A DNA stretch of 64,000 nucleotides, from positions 1,981,694 to 2,045,693 of the forward strand of contig NZ_OZ035006.1 in NCBI RefSeq assembly GCF_964031115.1, in the 5' to 3' direction. Made by a program: the position numbers and the translations under genes. The notes beneath the pieces are model-generated. The model was given only the letters and a program-made list of their open reading frames with translations, searched no databases and had not been told where the DNA came from. This document shows positions 1 through 8,887 of this stretch, piece by piece; position 1 is the stretch's first letter, and every line of letters begins with the position of its first letter. Source of the stretch: Spiroplasma endosymbiont of Clivina fossor. GTDB taxonomy: Bacteria; Bacillota_I; Bacilli_A; Mycoplasmatales; Nriv7.

Positions 1-26
1 TTACTCGTTGTTGCTAGAAACATCAT
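1..26 (-). CDS. 5' end of a gene running off the window (start MMFLATTS)
   Basis: Only eight codons are visible before the window edge, so no function can be given. A very strong ribosome binding site (AGGAGGTGAT, at about 32-41) lies just upstream of the start codon and overlaps the stop of the 49-residue gene at 41-190. This is the third gene of a tightly packed minus-strand operon beginning at 2273. Such spacing is typical of small-phage or surface-protein operons. Confidence 0.55.
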
Positions 27-40
27 TTTTATCACCTCCT

Positions 41-190
41 TTATTTTTTCTTCTTCTCACTTGTTTTATTCCTGTAATTATTCCCAAAACCGTACCAATC
101 AAAAAAAATAATTTTTTTCAACAATCATATTGCGGGTTTTCAAAAAATAAACGCAAGAATAATAATGGCAAAAAAAATTGTCCAGTTCAT
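41..190 (-). CDS. small membrane protein, 49 aa, unknown function
   Basis: A short gene of 49 residues that starts one base after the stop codon of the large upstream gene (stop at 192-194), so translational coupling is likely. The protein begins MNWTIFFAII and holds one hydrophobic segment (about residues 3-17), then aromatic and lysine-rich sequence ending in KKKK; this suggests a single-pass membrane protein with a positive tail. Two in-frame TGA codons are read as Trp. The strong Shine-Dalgarno of the next gene overlaps its stop. Order (large secreted anchored protein, then tiny membrane protein) is reminiscent of filamentous plectrovirus operons, but I cannot assign a family. Confidence 0.55.
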
Positions 191-191
191 G

Positions 192-2273
192 TTATTTGTT
201 TTTTTCTTGCTCTTCTTTTTCGTCGGCTTTCATTTGGGCGATGTCTTTTTCTGTTTGGCGTTGGAAGGCTTCGACTTTTTTCTTACGGATTGGTTCTAAA
301 ATAAACGGCGTAACCACAAATTTTTTCAATAGTCAGCCAAGAAGCAGTAGTCCTGATAAAGCCCCAATAACGACACCAATGATAGCTCAGCCGGTTAGTC
401 CACTTTTGTTATTGATGATGATGGGTGGGTTGCTATTTGCAATTTGTAAGATAAGGCTGTCTGATTTTTCAGAATCATATTCAACAACAATATTTACTGG
501 TTCATTTGGTTTAATTTCATTTTGGTTCAGTTCAAACGAAACTTTTTTAAAATCATAATTGCTGGTATCAACCTTATCAATTGTGATTGTCTTTGGCGTT
601 TGGGTTTTTAATTGGGCTATGACTTGCTCTTTTGTCAATGGCTCTTTTGATGATAGTTTGCCATTGGTTTTAAATCAATCTGCAAGAGCATTGGCAAATT
701 GATTATCACTAGCTTGGTGTTGTCAATTTTGGCTTTCTGCAAACATTTTATTAAGTTGCCGAGCAGAATAACCGCGAATGTCATCGCGGCCATTGGCTTT
801 GGCTCACTGTTCAAATTTTTTGCCATTATCTGTATCAAAATATTTTGTGATGGCTTGTTTTAGGGCTATTTGTAAATAAATGTTATTTGTATGACCTAAG
901 TTGTCTGATAATTCAACAACATATTTTCCGTTACTTGTTGCTAACTGTGAGCCGTCTAAGACAATACCATTTGTTGGGTCAATTTGATTATGTTGTAATG
1001 TTTTATTTCATTGCTCATCACAAGCGTACACTACACCACTTATTACACTATTTGGGGTCGGTTTAAGCATTGTAATTTTACTTTCACTATTTGCATAGTA
1101 GAATGTATTAACTGGGTTTATAATTATGCTAGTATCAATTTGTCCAACATAATCTTTAACAATTTGTGTTGTTGGCGCTGTTGGTTGTAGGTCAATTTTT
1201 AAATCAACGATTGTTGCTGGTACAACATTGAATTTAACAACAACTGAACCTTGATAACTTTTACTGTCTTTTTTTGCTGATAAAGTTGTTGAATGAATAT
1301 CTTTTTTTGCAAATTCAATTTGTGAAAAATCAACTTGAAGCGAATTTTTTTGGGTAATTGCTGAAATGATAGTTTCGTTGTTGTTATCTAAAATATTTTC
1401 TAAATTATTTTCTTCATTAAATTTAATCACCTTATCTAAGTTTTCTTTGATAATGGGTTTAGGTGGGTTAATTTTGGCTTGCATTGAGACCGTAATTTCA
1501 CTTGTATATTGTTTACCATTCAAAGTAAAAAATACTTGTAAATTATGGTCTTTTGCACTTGTTTCGGGTTTAACATTGATGTTTCATTGTTTATTTGTTT
1601 GACTTTGTTGGATATTATCAAATAAAACTTTATCAATGTTAAGGTTAGTAATTTCAATGTTTAACTCCCCATCAACAGTAAGTAAGTCGCTTCGCGTTCA
1701 TTTTTTTGTCTTACTACTATCCACCAAATTAAAATGACTTCGTTGTTTTACTCACTCTAAATTGTCGGTACTATCTCTTTCAATTTCAATATTTACTATT
1801 TCAATCATAAAGGATTTAGAGCGGTTATGTTTAAGGAGATTTAAAGTAATGTTTTTATTAAAATCAAATGTAGTTTGTTTTTTTAAGTCAAAATTTGAGT
1901 TTATAAGATTATTGTAAACATTAGAATTTTCATTGAAAAACATTCATTTACTGATTTCAACATATTTATTATCCGCTTGATTTTGGAATGTTATAAATTT
2001 TTGTGTTCAATCACTAACATCCTTTTTAGGGATAGATTCTATTTTTAAAGAAAAATCATATGTTTTTTTAACATTAGTATTTTTTTCAATTAAAAATTTA
2101 CCTTTTTTAAGTTTTAATTCATATGTTTCTTCACCTTCTCTTTTGTTTCTAATTAGTTGTGCTGTTGTTTTGTCAATATCTCATTCTAACGCTAACGGTG
2201 CGTTGGCAAGCAACGGAACAGGCAAACTTGCTGTTAAAGTGAATATGATTAATAATCCTAACAATTTTTTCAT
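192..2273 (-). CDS. secreted, C-terminally membrane-anchored surface protein, 693 aa
   Basis: Product starts MKKLLGLLIIFTLTA and has a signal peptide ending near LLANAP (about residue 26), with no lipobox cysteine. The long middle is rich in Asn, Lys, Thr and beta-branched residues, as in repeat-rich extracellular proteins. Near the C-terminus one strong transmembrane segment (WAIIGVVIGALSG) is followed by a basic, charged tail (EPIRKKKVEAFQ) that should face the cytoplasm. The whole frame opens only if TGA is Trp. This topology fits a spiroplasma adhesin-type surface protein and also the large ORF1-type protein of Spiroplasma plectroviruses; the two tiny downstream genes favour the virus reading. 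No domain is recognised. The start ATG is the first in frame after the regulatory gap. Confidence 0.75.
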
Positions 2274-2398
2274 ATTTATTTGTTTCCTTTCTGATAAATA
2301 AAAAAGAGAATATCACACTGCTGACATTCCCATAGGTAATTATGTTAAAAAACCAAATAAATCATTATTTTTAAATTAGGTTTTTGATATAATTTTCT

Positions 2399-2441
2399 AT
2401 GGAAACACAGGTCTTGTTGGAGTTGTGTTTCCATTTTTTTA
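2399..2441 (+). terminator. hairpin with 11-bp perfect stem and T-run
   Basis: Arms ATGGAAACACA (2399-2409) and TGTGTTTCCAT (2424-2434) enclose a 14-nt loop and are followed by seven T on the plus strand, so it would stop plus-strand transcripts. It lies upstream of the minus-strand gene starting at 2273. The rest of 2274-2577 is AT-rich without a convincing gene. In a viral context the hairpin could instead be a single-strand replication signal. Confidence 0.55.
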
Positions 2442-2577
2442 TTTATTTAATTACAAAATAATTATATATCTTTTATTTGAAAATTTCTGTTTTTTTATAC
2501 TTTAATTTTTATATTTATTCCCATAAATTATTTTTTTAAATTCTCTAAATAGAGCTATTTTTTAATTTAAATTCATT

Positions 2578-2608
2578 AGACTTCTTGCAAAATTAATATG
2601 ATAATTAT
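2578..2608. repeat. orphan terminal fragment of IS-B (IS5-like)
   Basis: This 31-bp stretch beginning AGACTTCTTGCAAAATTAAT is identical to one end of the four IS-B copies elsewhere (for example 41671). Nothing else of the element remains; the sequence runs straight into a 5'-truncated IS3-type transposase, marking an old rearrangement breakpoint. Confidence 0.75.
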
Positions 2609-2609
2609 C

Positions 2610-3360
2610 AAACTAATAATTGTGTTAAGTATGATGTTAATAATTATGAAGAAGAAGTTATCAGTGCATTTAATAAAAGTCGTAAGATTTATGGCGCTCG
2701 TAAAATTAAAGCTATTTTAATGAGAAAAGATATGATCTTATCACGTCGAAAAATCAGATTCCTTATTATCAAAAATAATTTGGTTTCTAAATACACCAAA
2801 TTAAAATATCGTAATCATAAAACAACCGTTAATAATGACCAAATTAGTAATGTTTTAAATCGTCAATTTAATAACAAAAAACCTAATGAAGTTGTTGTTA
2901 GTGATTTAACATATGTGCAAGTTGGTGCTAAATGACATTATATTTGTTTATTAATTGACTTGTTTAATCGCGAAATAATTGACTATAGTGCCAGGCCAAA
3001 CAAAACCGCTAAACTAGAGTGCAACAAGCTTTTCATAAAATAACACGACCATTAAAGCAAATTGCTTTATTTCATACTGATCGTGGTAATGAGTTCAAAA
3101 ATAAAATCATTGATGAAATTTTAATAACCTTTAATATTAAAAGATCATTAAGCAATAAAGGCTGTCCTTATGATAATGCTATGGCTGAAACAACTTACAA
3201 AACTTTTAAAACGGAATTTATCAAGGGTAAAAAATTTGCAAACTTAACACAATTAAAATGCGAACTATTTGATTTTGTTAATTGATATAACAATATTCGA
3301 ATTCACGGCAACCTAAATTATTTAACACCCGCTGAATTTAGAAAACAGCAGTCCATATAA
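2610..3360 (+). pseudogene. IS3-family (IS150-type) transposase orfB remnant
   Basis: The reading frame encodes the typical IS3 OrfB integrase core: KIYGARKIKAIL in the HTH_21-like part, then SDLTYVQVGAKWHYICLLID with the first catalytic Asp, HTDRGNEF with the second, and NAMAETTYKTFKTE with the catalytic Glu, ending near WYNNIRIHGNLNYLTPAEF. The N-terminus is missing where an IS-B end abuts at 2608. A frameshift at about 3018 (near CTAGAGTGCAACA) moves the frame between the first and second catalytic Asp, so it cannot make a complete enzyme. The sequence after the stop (GTCCAAAAAAGGGTTG, about 3365) resembles the outer end of such elements. The last 180 bases before 3550 hold no gene that I can see. 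Confidence 0.85.
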
Positions 3361-3549
3361 AAATTGTCCAAAAAAGGGTTGCCATACCAAATACGGAATT
3401 TCAAAATCAGCCGTATATCAGTGAATTGAAAATTTTAATAATTAATTCTTTACTTCTATGAATTTTTTTCATAAATAAAATGCACCTCATTTATAGTTTA
3501 CACAAATGTTTTTATTTTTGTGTCTACTTTATAGGGGCATTCCATTTTT

Positions 3550-5202
3550 TTATTTAATGTTTTTAATAAGTGCTATATTTATACAGGTATAAAGTATTAA
3601 ATTAAGATTTCGAAGATTAATAGTATTTCTATGGCGACCTTCTTGTGTATTACTATTAAGTGTATAAAATGTCCTAACATCAATAGCATTTAAATTTCTT
3701 GCATTACCTCAATTAGTTAAAGTACTTTGATAAGTATCTCAATTAAATGAACTACCATCAACTGATGTTTCGGCAATTCTTGGAAATAAATGATGAAAAC
3801 GTCAACTTTCTGAAGTAGCAAAAATAACTCTTGTCAATGCATTTCTAAAATTACTATCAATTTGATTACCTGTATTATGAGCTATTAACCTATTAAATGA
3901 ACTAATTGTTGAATCTCAATTAATACTAGGATTTAAAACATTAGCCCCTAGCCCGTTACTTCCGGTATATGAACTTCCAATATTTAGTGGTACATTTTGA
4001 TTTACATTAACTTGTCTGCCAGTTAAATCTCAATAAACAGCATTATTAAAATAATAATAAGTTCCAGATGAAGTATAACTATCACCATTTCTAATAATAA
4101 ATCCTTTTAAAAATAAATCACTTCTTCTAAAAACTAACTGAAGTCTTCTATTTTCTGTTGATTGTTGTCGTATATCAACATTTACAACAAAATAACCATT
4201 TTGATTATTTAATTGATAAGGAATTCCTCTTGTCAGACCTTGATTATTTGTTATTTCTTGAGATATTATAATTCTTTCATCACGTAAATAACCTTGAACT
4301 CCTCTTGTGCAATCTGTACCATAGAAAGAATTAACAAAATTGAGAAATCCCTGACTTATACCATTTATGGCACTACCATTCCCGGCACTTAATAATCGCG
4401 CTTCAGTGATTTCATTATCGTCATTATCAACCACTAGTGTAGGGGGAGAAGTGGAAGTGTCACCTCTGCGTTGAATGTTTGGAAGATGCGGAAGAGGTTG
4501 CGAAAAAAAACTTTCAAAATAAACACTATCATCTGGTGCTATAACAATCTCTGCAATTGGTTCATCTATTCCACCAATTTTAGTTGGAGTTCAACTATTT
4601 TTTCTCATATAGTAAATTCCATGATCAGTTGAAAAATAAACTGCTTTTCCATCAGTTACTTTTATTGATAAAATATTTTTTATTTCTGGAACATTATAAT
4701 ATGTATCAATTCTTACTGCAGTTCATCAATCACTACTTAAAAAGTAAGCACTACCACTAACTGCAGTAAAATAAACACTATCACTTGGTGAAATAGTTAT
4801 CTCTGCAATTGGTTCATCTATTCCACCAATTTTAGTTGAAGTTGAAGTTGCTCCAGAACTCATATAATAAACACCATTAACAGTAGCAAAGTAAACACCA
4901 GAATCTGAATTTGTTGCTATTGCTAAAGATTTATTAATTAATGAAGTATTTATTTCCGATGCTGTTCAACTACTATGATATAAATAATAATTTTTATTAC
5001 TAATGTTATCATGTAAATTAGTATTATTATTTTCTCTTTTTACTCTATTTAAATTTTTTAAATTATTTGTTTGTAAATAATTAATTTCATTATTTACTAT
5101 TTTATTTTCTTGCATTTTCATCATTGGAGCATTCGCCAAGACTATTGGTGTTATGCTCGATAAGCTCGTAATTGTCGTTAACATAGCGAGTAATTTTTTC
5201 AT
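3550..5202 (-). CDS. secreted ribosome-inactivating protein (Shiga/ricin A-type), 550 aa
   Basis: Predicted rRNA N-glycosylase toxin. The product starts MKKLLAMLTTITSL with a signal peptide to about residue 25, then a short Asn-rich linker. Residues about 80-255 hold three propeller-like repeats of roughly 42-45 residues, each opening with VYF.T..G.YY and including the phrase KIGGIDEPIAEI twice. Residues about 265-510 match the ribosome-inactivating fold in order: DLFLKGF (362-368, like Shiga DLYVAGF), SSYT (410-413, like Shiga SSYTT), the active-site helix ATSESWRF with E465 and R468 in ExxR spacing, and LTNWG (495-499, the active-site Trp). The first active-site Tyr of Shiga is Phe364 here. 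Such toxins are known from Spiroplasma and depurinate the sarcin-ricin loop of eukaryotic 28S rRNA; the substrate here is inferred. It is read only with TGA as Trp and has no frameshift. Confidence 0.85.
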
Positions 5203-5370
5203 ACTTAATCAAACCCTTTGCTTTTATGTAAATTTTTACTAATTAATAAAATTTACCTAATAATCAACATCCTTTCTTAAATTTGCACAGTCTAATTAAT
5301 ACAAGTTGATTATAACTTATTAAATAAGAATTTCTATCATTTTTCATATTATTTAATACTACTTCTAGAA
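5203..5370 (-). promoter_or_regulatory. upstream region of the RIP gene, shared with the gene at 50844
   Basis: The roughly 165 bases before the toxin start align almost without gaps to those before the secreted repeat protein at 50844. The shared part contains a TATAAT-like box in AATAAGTTATAATCAACTT (about 5309-5327) and ends with an A/G-rich leader before ATGAAAAAATTAC. Conservation between unlinked genes of different content suggests a common promoter and leader. The remaining bases up to 5435 are AT-rich with no gene. Confidence 0.6.
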
Positions 5371-5435
5371 AAAATTATTATTAAAGCAAAAATAAGTTAA
5401 CTAAATTAAACTTTATTAAAATTAATACCTAAAAT

Positions 5436-5521
5436 GGTCGGGTTAGTTTAGTAATTAAATAATATAATTAGCTGATTGTTTTACTTCTTCAAAGCAATAC
5501 CTAAGAAAACTAAACGCGACC
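5436..5521. repeat. 86-bp MITE-like repeat, short family, copy 1
   Basis: Begins GGTCGGGTTAGTTTAG and ends CCTAAGAAAACTAAACGCG then ACC. The two ends are imperfect inverted repeats. The same block recurs at 13585-13673 and, inverted, at 49016-49101, and its right end is identical to the right end of the longer repeats at 6906, 27061 and 31795. Confidence 0.7.
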
Positions 5522-5587
5522 CCATTTTAATAAGAATTTCTTGTGCTTGTCATAGTCTGTGGTATATTACAATTTGTTTCCTTTCTT

Positions 5588-6525
5588 TTATTGATTATTT
5601 TCGTTATTTCAAATTTCGTATGTGTGTTGCGATGGATATGCACCAATATTATTGATTTGATTTTTAATTCAATTTATAAGATTTTGTGTGGGACTAACTC
5701 AGTGAATTTTGCCACCGTTGATAAGTCATTCACGAAGATTAATCAGCTTTGTTTTAAAACGGTCTGGTGATTTTCTGGTGCGTTCAAATTCAATGTAAAT
5801 TTCGCTATCATCGGTTTTTGTAATTATTAAATCCGGATAAGCGTTGAGATTGCCATTTTCCATTTTTAACTCTCGCTCCGTTTGATATGAAATTATGTCA
5901 TTTTGTGCTATAAGTCATTTGGTTAACATATCTTGGTGTTGTAATTCATAGTAATTGACTTTAATACTTTTTTTGTGTTCTCGCCCTAAATGACTTTGGG
6001 CTTTACTGGTTAAAGTATAATAATTTTTCTTTGGTAGTGTATCTACATTAAGCATTTTCAATTTTACTAATTTTTCTTTTTGTAATTGAATTGTTTTAAT
6101 ATTTTTATTTAACAATAAAGCAATTTGTTCTAAATTCAAATATCCTCATCGGTTTTTGTAATTATTAAATCCGGATAAGCGTTGAGATTGCCATTTTCCA
6201 TTTTTAACTCTCGCTCCGTTTGATATGAAATTATGTCATTTTGTGCTATAAGTCATTTGGTTAACATATCTTGGTGTTGTAATTCATAGTAATTGACTTT
6301 AATACTTTTTTTGTGTTCTCGCCCTAAATGACTTTGGGCTTTACTGGTTAAAGTATAATAATTTTTCTTTGGTAGCGTATCTACATTAAGCATTTTCAAT
6401 TTTACTAATTTTTCTTTTTGTAATTGAATTGTTTTAATATTTTTATTTAACAATAAAGCAATTTGTTCTAAATTCAAATATCCTCATCGGTTTATTATAA
6501 ATAATATTTTTTCTAATTCACCCAT
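5588..6525 (-). pseudogene. replication-relaxation-like protein gene, disrupted by a 338-bp tandem duplication
   Basis: Reading from ATG at 6525, the protein starts MGELEKILFIINRWGYLNL, with a winged-helix-like N-terminus, then YYELQHQDMLTKWL and a PD-(D/E)XK-like core (YPDLIITK). It stops early at 6130 because the second repeat copy changes the frame. The downstream copy (5588-6139) lacks the ATG and could only start at TTG, but keeps the C-terminus (EIYIEFERTRKSPDRFKTKL). The intact ancestor would be about 200 residues and resembles plasmid/conjugative-element replication-relaxation proteins, which sit next to transfer or replication origins; here a large palindrome lies just upstream. Family assignment is from general pattern, so moderate. 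Confidence 0.55.
5808..6483. repeat. tandem duplication, two units of 338 bp
   Basis: Units 5808-6145 and 6146-6483 are essentially identical (one difference noticed, GTAGTGTA versus GTAGCGTA). The junction motif TCATCGGTTT occurs at both boundaries and again at 6484, consistent with slippage or unequal crossover at a short homology. Confidence 0.9.
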
Positions 6526-6551
6526 TACTTTAGTCTCCAATAGCGGTTTCT

Positions 6552-6631
6552 TTTCTTGTTCTTGTGTTCTTTATTTTTCTTGACTTTCTGGCCAGAAAGT
6601 CAAGAAAAATAAAGAACACAAGAACAAGAAA
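6552..6631. repeat. 80-bp perfect palindrome
   Basis: Two 40-base arms meet without a spacer at 6591/6592 (centre TTTCTGGCCAGAAA). It can extrude as a cruciform. It sits directly upstream of the broken replication-relaxation-like gene and next to a GC-rich hairpin, which suggests a replication or transfer origin of a former plasmid or integrative element, though a symmetric terminator is another option. Confidence 0.85.
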
Positions 6632-6637
6632 CATTAA

Positions 6638-6686
6638 GCCGAAACCCCGCGCTCCCAACGAGATGTTGATAGCGCGGGGTTTCGGC
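6638..6686. other. GC-rich hairpin, 16-bp stem
   Basis: Arms GCCGAAACCCCGCGCT (6638-6653) and AGCGCGGGGTTTCGGC (6671-6686) are perfectly complementary with a 17-nt loop. It is the most GC-rich stretch in the neighbourhood and has no T-run, so it is not an ordinary terminator. A single-strand origin or oriT-type structure is plausible. The following bases to 6905 are AT-rich with no gene seen. Confidence 0.7.
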
Positions 6687-6905
6687 CGGTCAGCGTGCCT
6701 AAAGGTTTGTTGTTCCTCAACTTAAATCGAATTTAACAAAGTTAAAAAACTTATTAAATACTTAATATTATTATACAATATTTTAACTAAAATACTTAGT
6801 AGTATTATTTAATAATTTGATTTGTTTGAAATATATTGTTAATTGTTTTGTGAATAGTATTGTTAGGAAAATGAGTAACGAAATAAAAAAATAAAAACAT
6901 AGCAA

Positions 6906-7209
6906 GGACGCGTAAAGTTTTGTTAGGTGGAAAAATATTTGATTAATTTTGAAAGAAAAGTAACTACAATTTAATTATCGTTTTATTTGAAAAATAAGTA
7001 ATAAAACAAAATATTTAATATTAACAAACATAATCTCAATAAAATTCTATAGAAACTAAGTAAAATGCTTATAAAAACAACATTAAAATAATTTTTTACA
7101 ACAAAAATCATACATAAGAAATATATACTTAATTTGCATATTGAAATAATTTATAGTAAATGATTATTTTTTCTTTTTTAAAAAATACCTAAGAAAACTA
7201 AACGCGACC
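6906..7209. repeat. 304-bp MITE-like repeat, long family, copy 1
   Basis: Left end GGACGCGTAAAGTTTTGTTA and right end CCTAAGAAAACTAAACGCG then ACC form imperfect terminal inverted repeats of about 22 bp. No open frame lies inside. Near-identical copies occur at 31795-32075 and, inverted, at 27061-27509. Confidence 0.75.
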
Positions 7210-7225
7210 ACGCGACCCTAATTAT

Positions 7226-7254
7226 TTGACAGCATATTTTTGTTATTATATAAT
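7226..7254 (+). promoter_or_regulatory. strong sigma70-type promoter of rpmG-secE-nusG
   Basis: TTGACA (7226-7231) and TATAAT (7249-7254) are separated by 17 bases, a textbook spacing, 27 bases before the rpmG start. It lies just beyond the right end of the MITE-like repeat, so the element has not removed it. Confidence 0.85.
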
Positions 7255-7280
7255 GTATATGGATAAAAGGGAGAAAGATA

Positions 7281-7430
7281 ATGCAACAAAAAATTATTTT
7301 AGTTTGCGATCAATGTCTGTCAAGAAACTATAATACTTTTACTAATAGTTCTAATCAAACTGTTAGATTATCTTTAAAAAAGTTTTGTAAGCACTGTAAT
7401 CAACATACAATTCATAAGGAAACAAGATAA
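7281..7430 (+). CDS. rpmG: 50S ribosomal protein L33
   Basis: A 49-residue protein of the large ribosomal subunit. It has the small basic L33 fold with two cysteine pairs, CDQC (residues 9-12) and CKHC, making it the zinc-binding form. The usual sequence core (RNY.T, VRLSLKKFC) is present. GGGAG-type ribosome binding site lies ahead of the ATG. It heads the rpmG-secE-nusG operon, the standard bacterial arrangement linking translation, secretion and transcription elongation, and follows a strong promoter at 7226. No oddities. Confidence 0.9.
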   Translation: MQQKIILVCDQCLSRNYNTFTNSSNQTVRLSLKKFCKHCNQHTIHKETR

Positions 7431-7454
7431 TATTTAGAGAGGAAATAAATATTG

Positions 7455-7820
7455 ATGGCCAAAGAAAAGCACAAAGTAAAAAAGGTAAAATCGGAACATA
7501 AGGTATTGAAAGTTAAAAAAACTAAACCGATTTTAGGACAAAGAAAAGTTAGTTCACAAACTAAAGAGGCGATTATTAAAAAAAGTATTTTAGATTCAAA
7601 AATAAATGGAAATCGTGGTCAGAGATTTAAAAAATCTTTACTGGATTTACCATTATTAATGACTAGAGAAATACGTCGTGTTCGTTGAGCAAAAAGTTTG
7701 CAGTTAAATAAAAAATTTTGATTAACTGTTGGATTTATTACTTTCTTTGCGATTTTCTTTGCAATTGTTCAAACATTATTACAATTAATTTTAGAAGTTA
7801 GTAAAATTTTAGTTATTTAA
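7455..7820 (+). CDS. secE: preprotein translocase subunit SecE
   Basis: SecE is the small clamp subunit of the SecYEG translocon in the membrane. The protein is 121 residues: a long Lys-rich N-terminal tail, then the diagnostic amphipathic segment (TREIRRVRWAKSL, about 70-82) and a single C-terminal transmembrane helix (FWLTVGFITFFAIFFAIV). TGA at 7687-7689 is read as Trp inside the conserved REIRRVRW motif. I chose ATG 7455; TTG 7452 is three bases upstream and better spaced from the GAGAGG site, so it is a real alternative. Sits between rpmG and nusG. Confidence 0.85.
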
Positions 7821-7836
7821 TAAGGAGTAGAAAAAG

Positions 7837-8436
7837 ATGATAAAAGAAGATATTAAACAAGAAAAGGATTCTAGTGATTTATTAGGTAAGTGATATACAA
7901 TTAATTGCTATAGTGGTCATGAAGAAAAAGTTAAAGAAAATTTATTACAACGAGTTGAAACTTTAAATATGAAAGACTTTATTTTTGATGTGCGGATTGT
8001 GAAACAGCAAGAAATGTCAAAAAAAACAAAATCAATGATTGGCAAAAATCCATATCCGGGTTATTTGTTTGTTAATATGATTATGAATGATGATGCTTGA
8101 TTTATTGTTAGAAATACTCCTGGTGTTACTGGGTTTATTGGGTCTAGTGGAAATTGATCCAAACCGTTTCCATTATCGCGTACTGAAGCTAGAGATATGT
8201 TAAGACGCAGTGAAGAAAAAAGTAATATTAGTAGTAAAAAAGTTCAACAAGTATTTGTTGCTGATTTTAAAGAAGGAGACCTAGTTAAAATATTATCAGG
8301 AGCTTTTGAGAATAAAGAAGGTGAAGTTACTGGTATGGATTATAGTAAGGGAGTAGCAACAATTAATATTGAAGTTTTTGGGGGAAGATATGTTCCTGTG
8401 GAAGCTGAATTTAGTTATTGTGAGAAAGTTAATTAG
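7837..8436 (+). CDS. nusG: transcription termination/antitermination factor NusG
   Basis: NusG binds RNA polymerase and couples it to ribosomes and Rho-like or pausing signals. The 199-residue protein has the N-terminal NGN domain (GKWYTINCYSGHEEKVKENL, then NPYPGYLFVNM and NTPGVTGFIGS) and a C-terminal KOW domain (GDLVKILSGAFENKEGEV). Four TGA codons serve as Trp, including the one in GKWYT. The start follows AAGGAG with 8-9 bases spacing and lies 16 bases after the secE stop, so the two are co-transcribed. A terminator follows at 8455. Confidence 0.92.
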
Positions 8437-8454
8437 TATTAAAATAATCTTATT

Positions 8455-8487
8455 AAGAAATTAATTTTTATAATTAGTTTCTTTTTT
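8455..8487 (+). terminator. Rho-independent terminator after nusG
   Basis: Arms AAGAAATTAATT (8455-8466) and AATTAGTTTCTT (8472-8483) pair over 12 positions with one G-U, loop of 5, followed by TTTT. Confidence 0.7.
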
Positions 8488-8518
8488 AAAAATTTTTAAA
8501 TGAGAAGGTTAATTGATA

Positions 8519-8887
8519 ATGAAAAAGGTAGTTATTATGACTGATTCATCAGCAGGATTTAGTACTTTAGAACAAAAAAATATAATGTTGTTGTTATTCC
8601 ATTAATGATTTCTATTAATAGTAACAAGAGTTTTAAAGATAACGAGGAAATTAGTGATACACAACTTTTTAATTTTGTTGTTACTAAAAGGGCAACTGTA
8701 AAAACTAGTCAAGCTTTACTTGGCGATTTGGAAGCAATGTGAGATGATTTACTTTTACAATATGAGATAATAGTTTTTCTTCCACTCGCAAAAGAAATTT
8801 CTGGACAATATAATACGGCTTTAATGTTATGTAAGGAAGAAAAATATTGTGGTCGAATAATTTTGTTAGATACTAAAAATACTTTTT
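8519..8887 (+). pseudogene. DegV-family fatty-acid-binding protein, frameshifted and truncated
   Basis: Begins MKKVVIMTDSSAGFSTLEQ, the typical DegV start (TDSSA), where family members bind fatty acids for the fatty acid kinase system. After about 28 codons the frame breaks at an A-run (8573-8582) and continues in another frame as VVVIPLMISINSNKSFKD, then KTSQALLGDLEAMW and KEISGQYNTALML, all DegV-like. The gene is cut at 8887 by the end of IS-A, so roughly half of the usual 280 residues is missing. The frameshift may be a homopolymer error, but the truncation is real. Confidence 0.8.

Noticed and set aside
6552..6686. CRISPR-like repeat or ordinary terminator
   Set aside because: There is one palindrome and one hairpin, no repeated spacer structure; the palindrome has no T-run suited to one strand.
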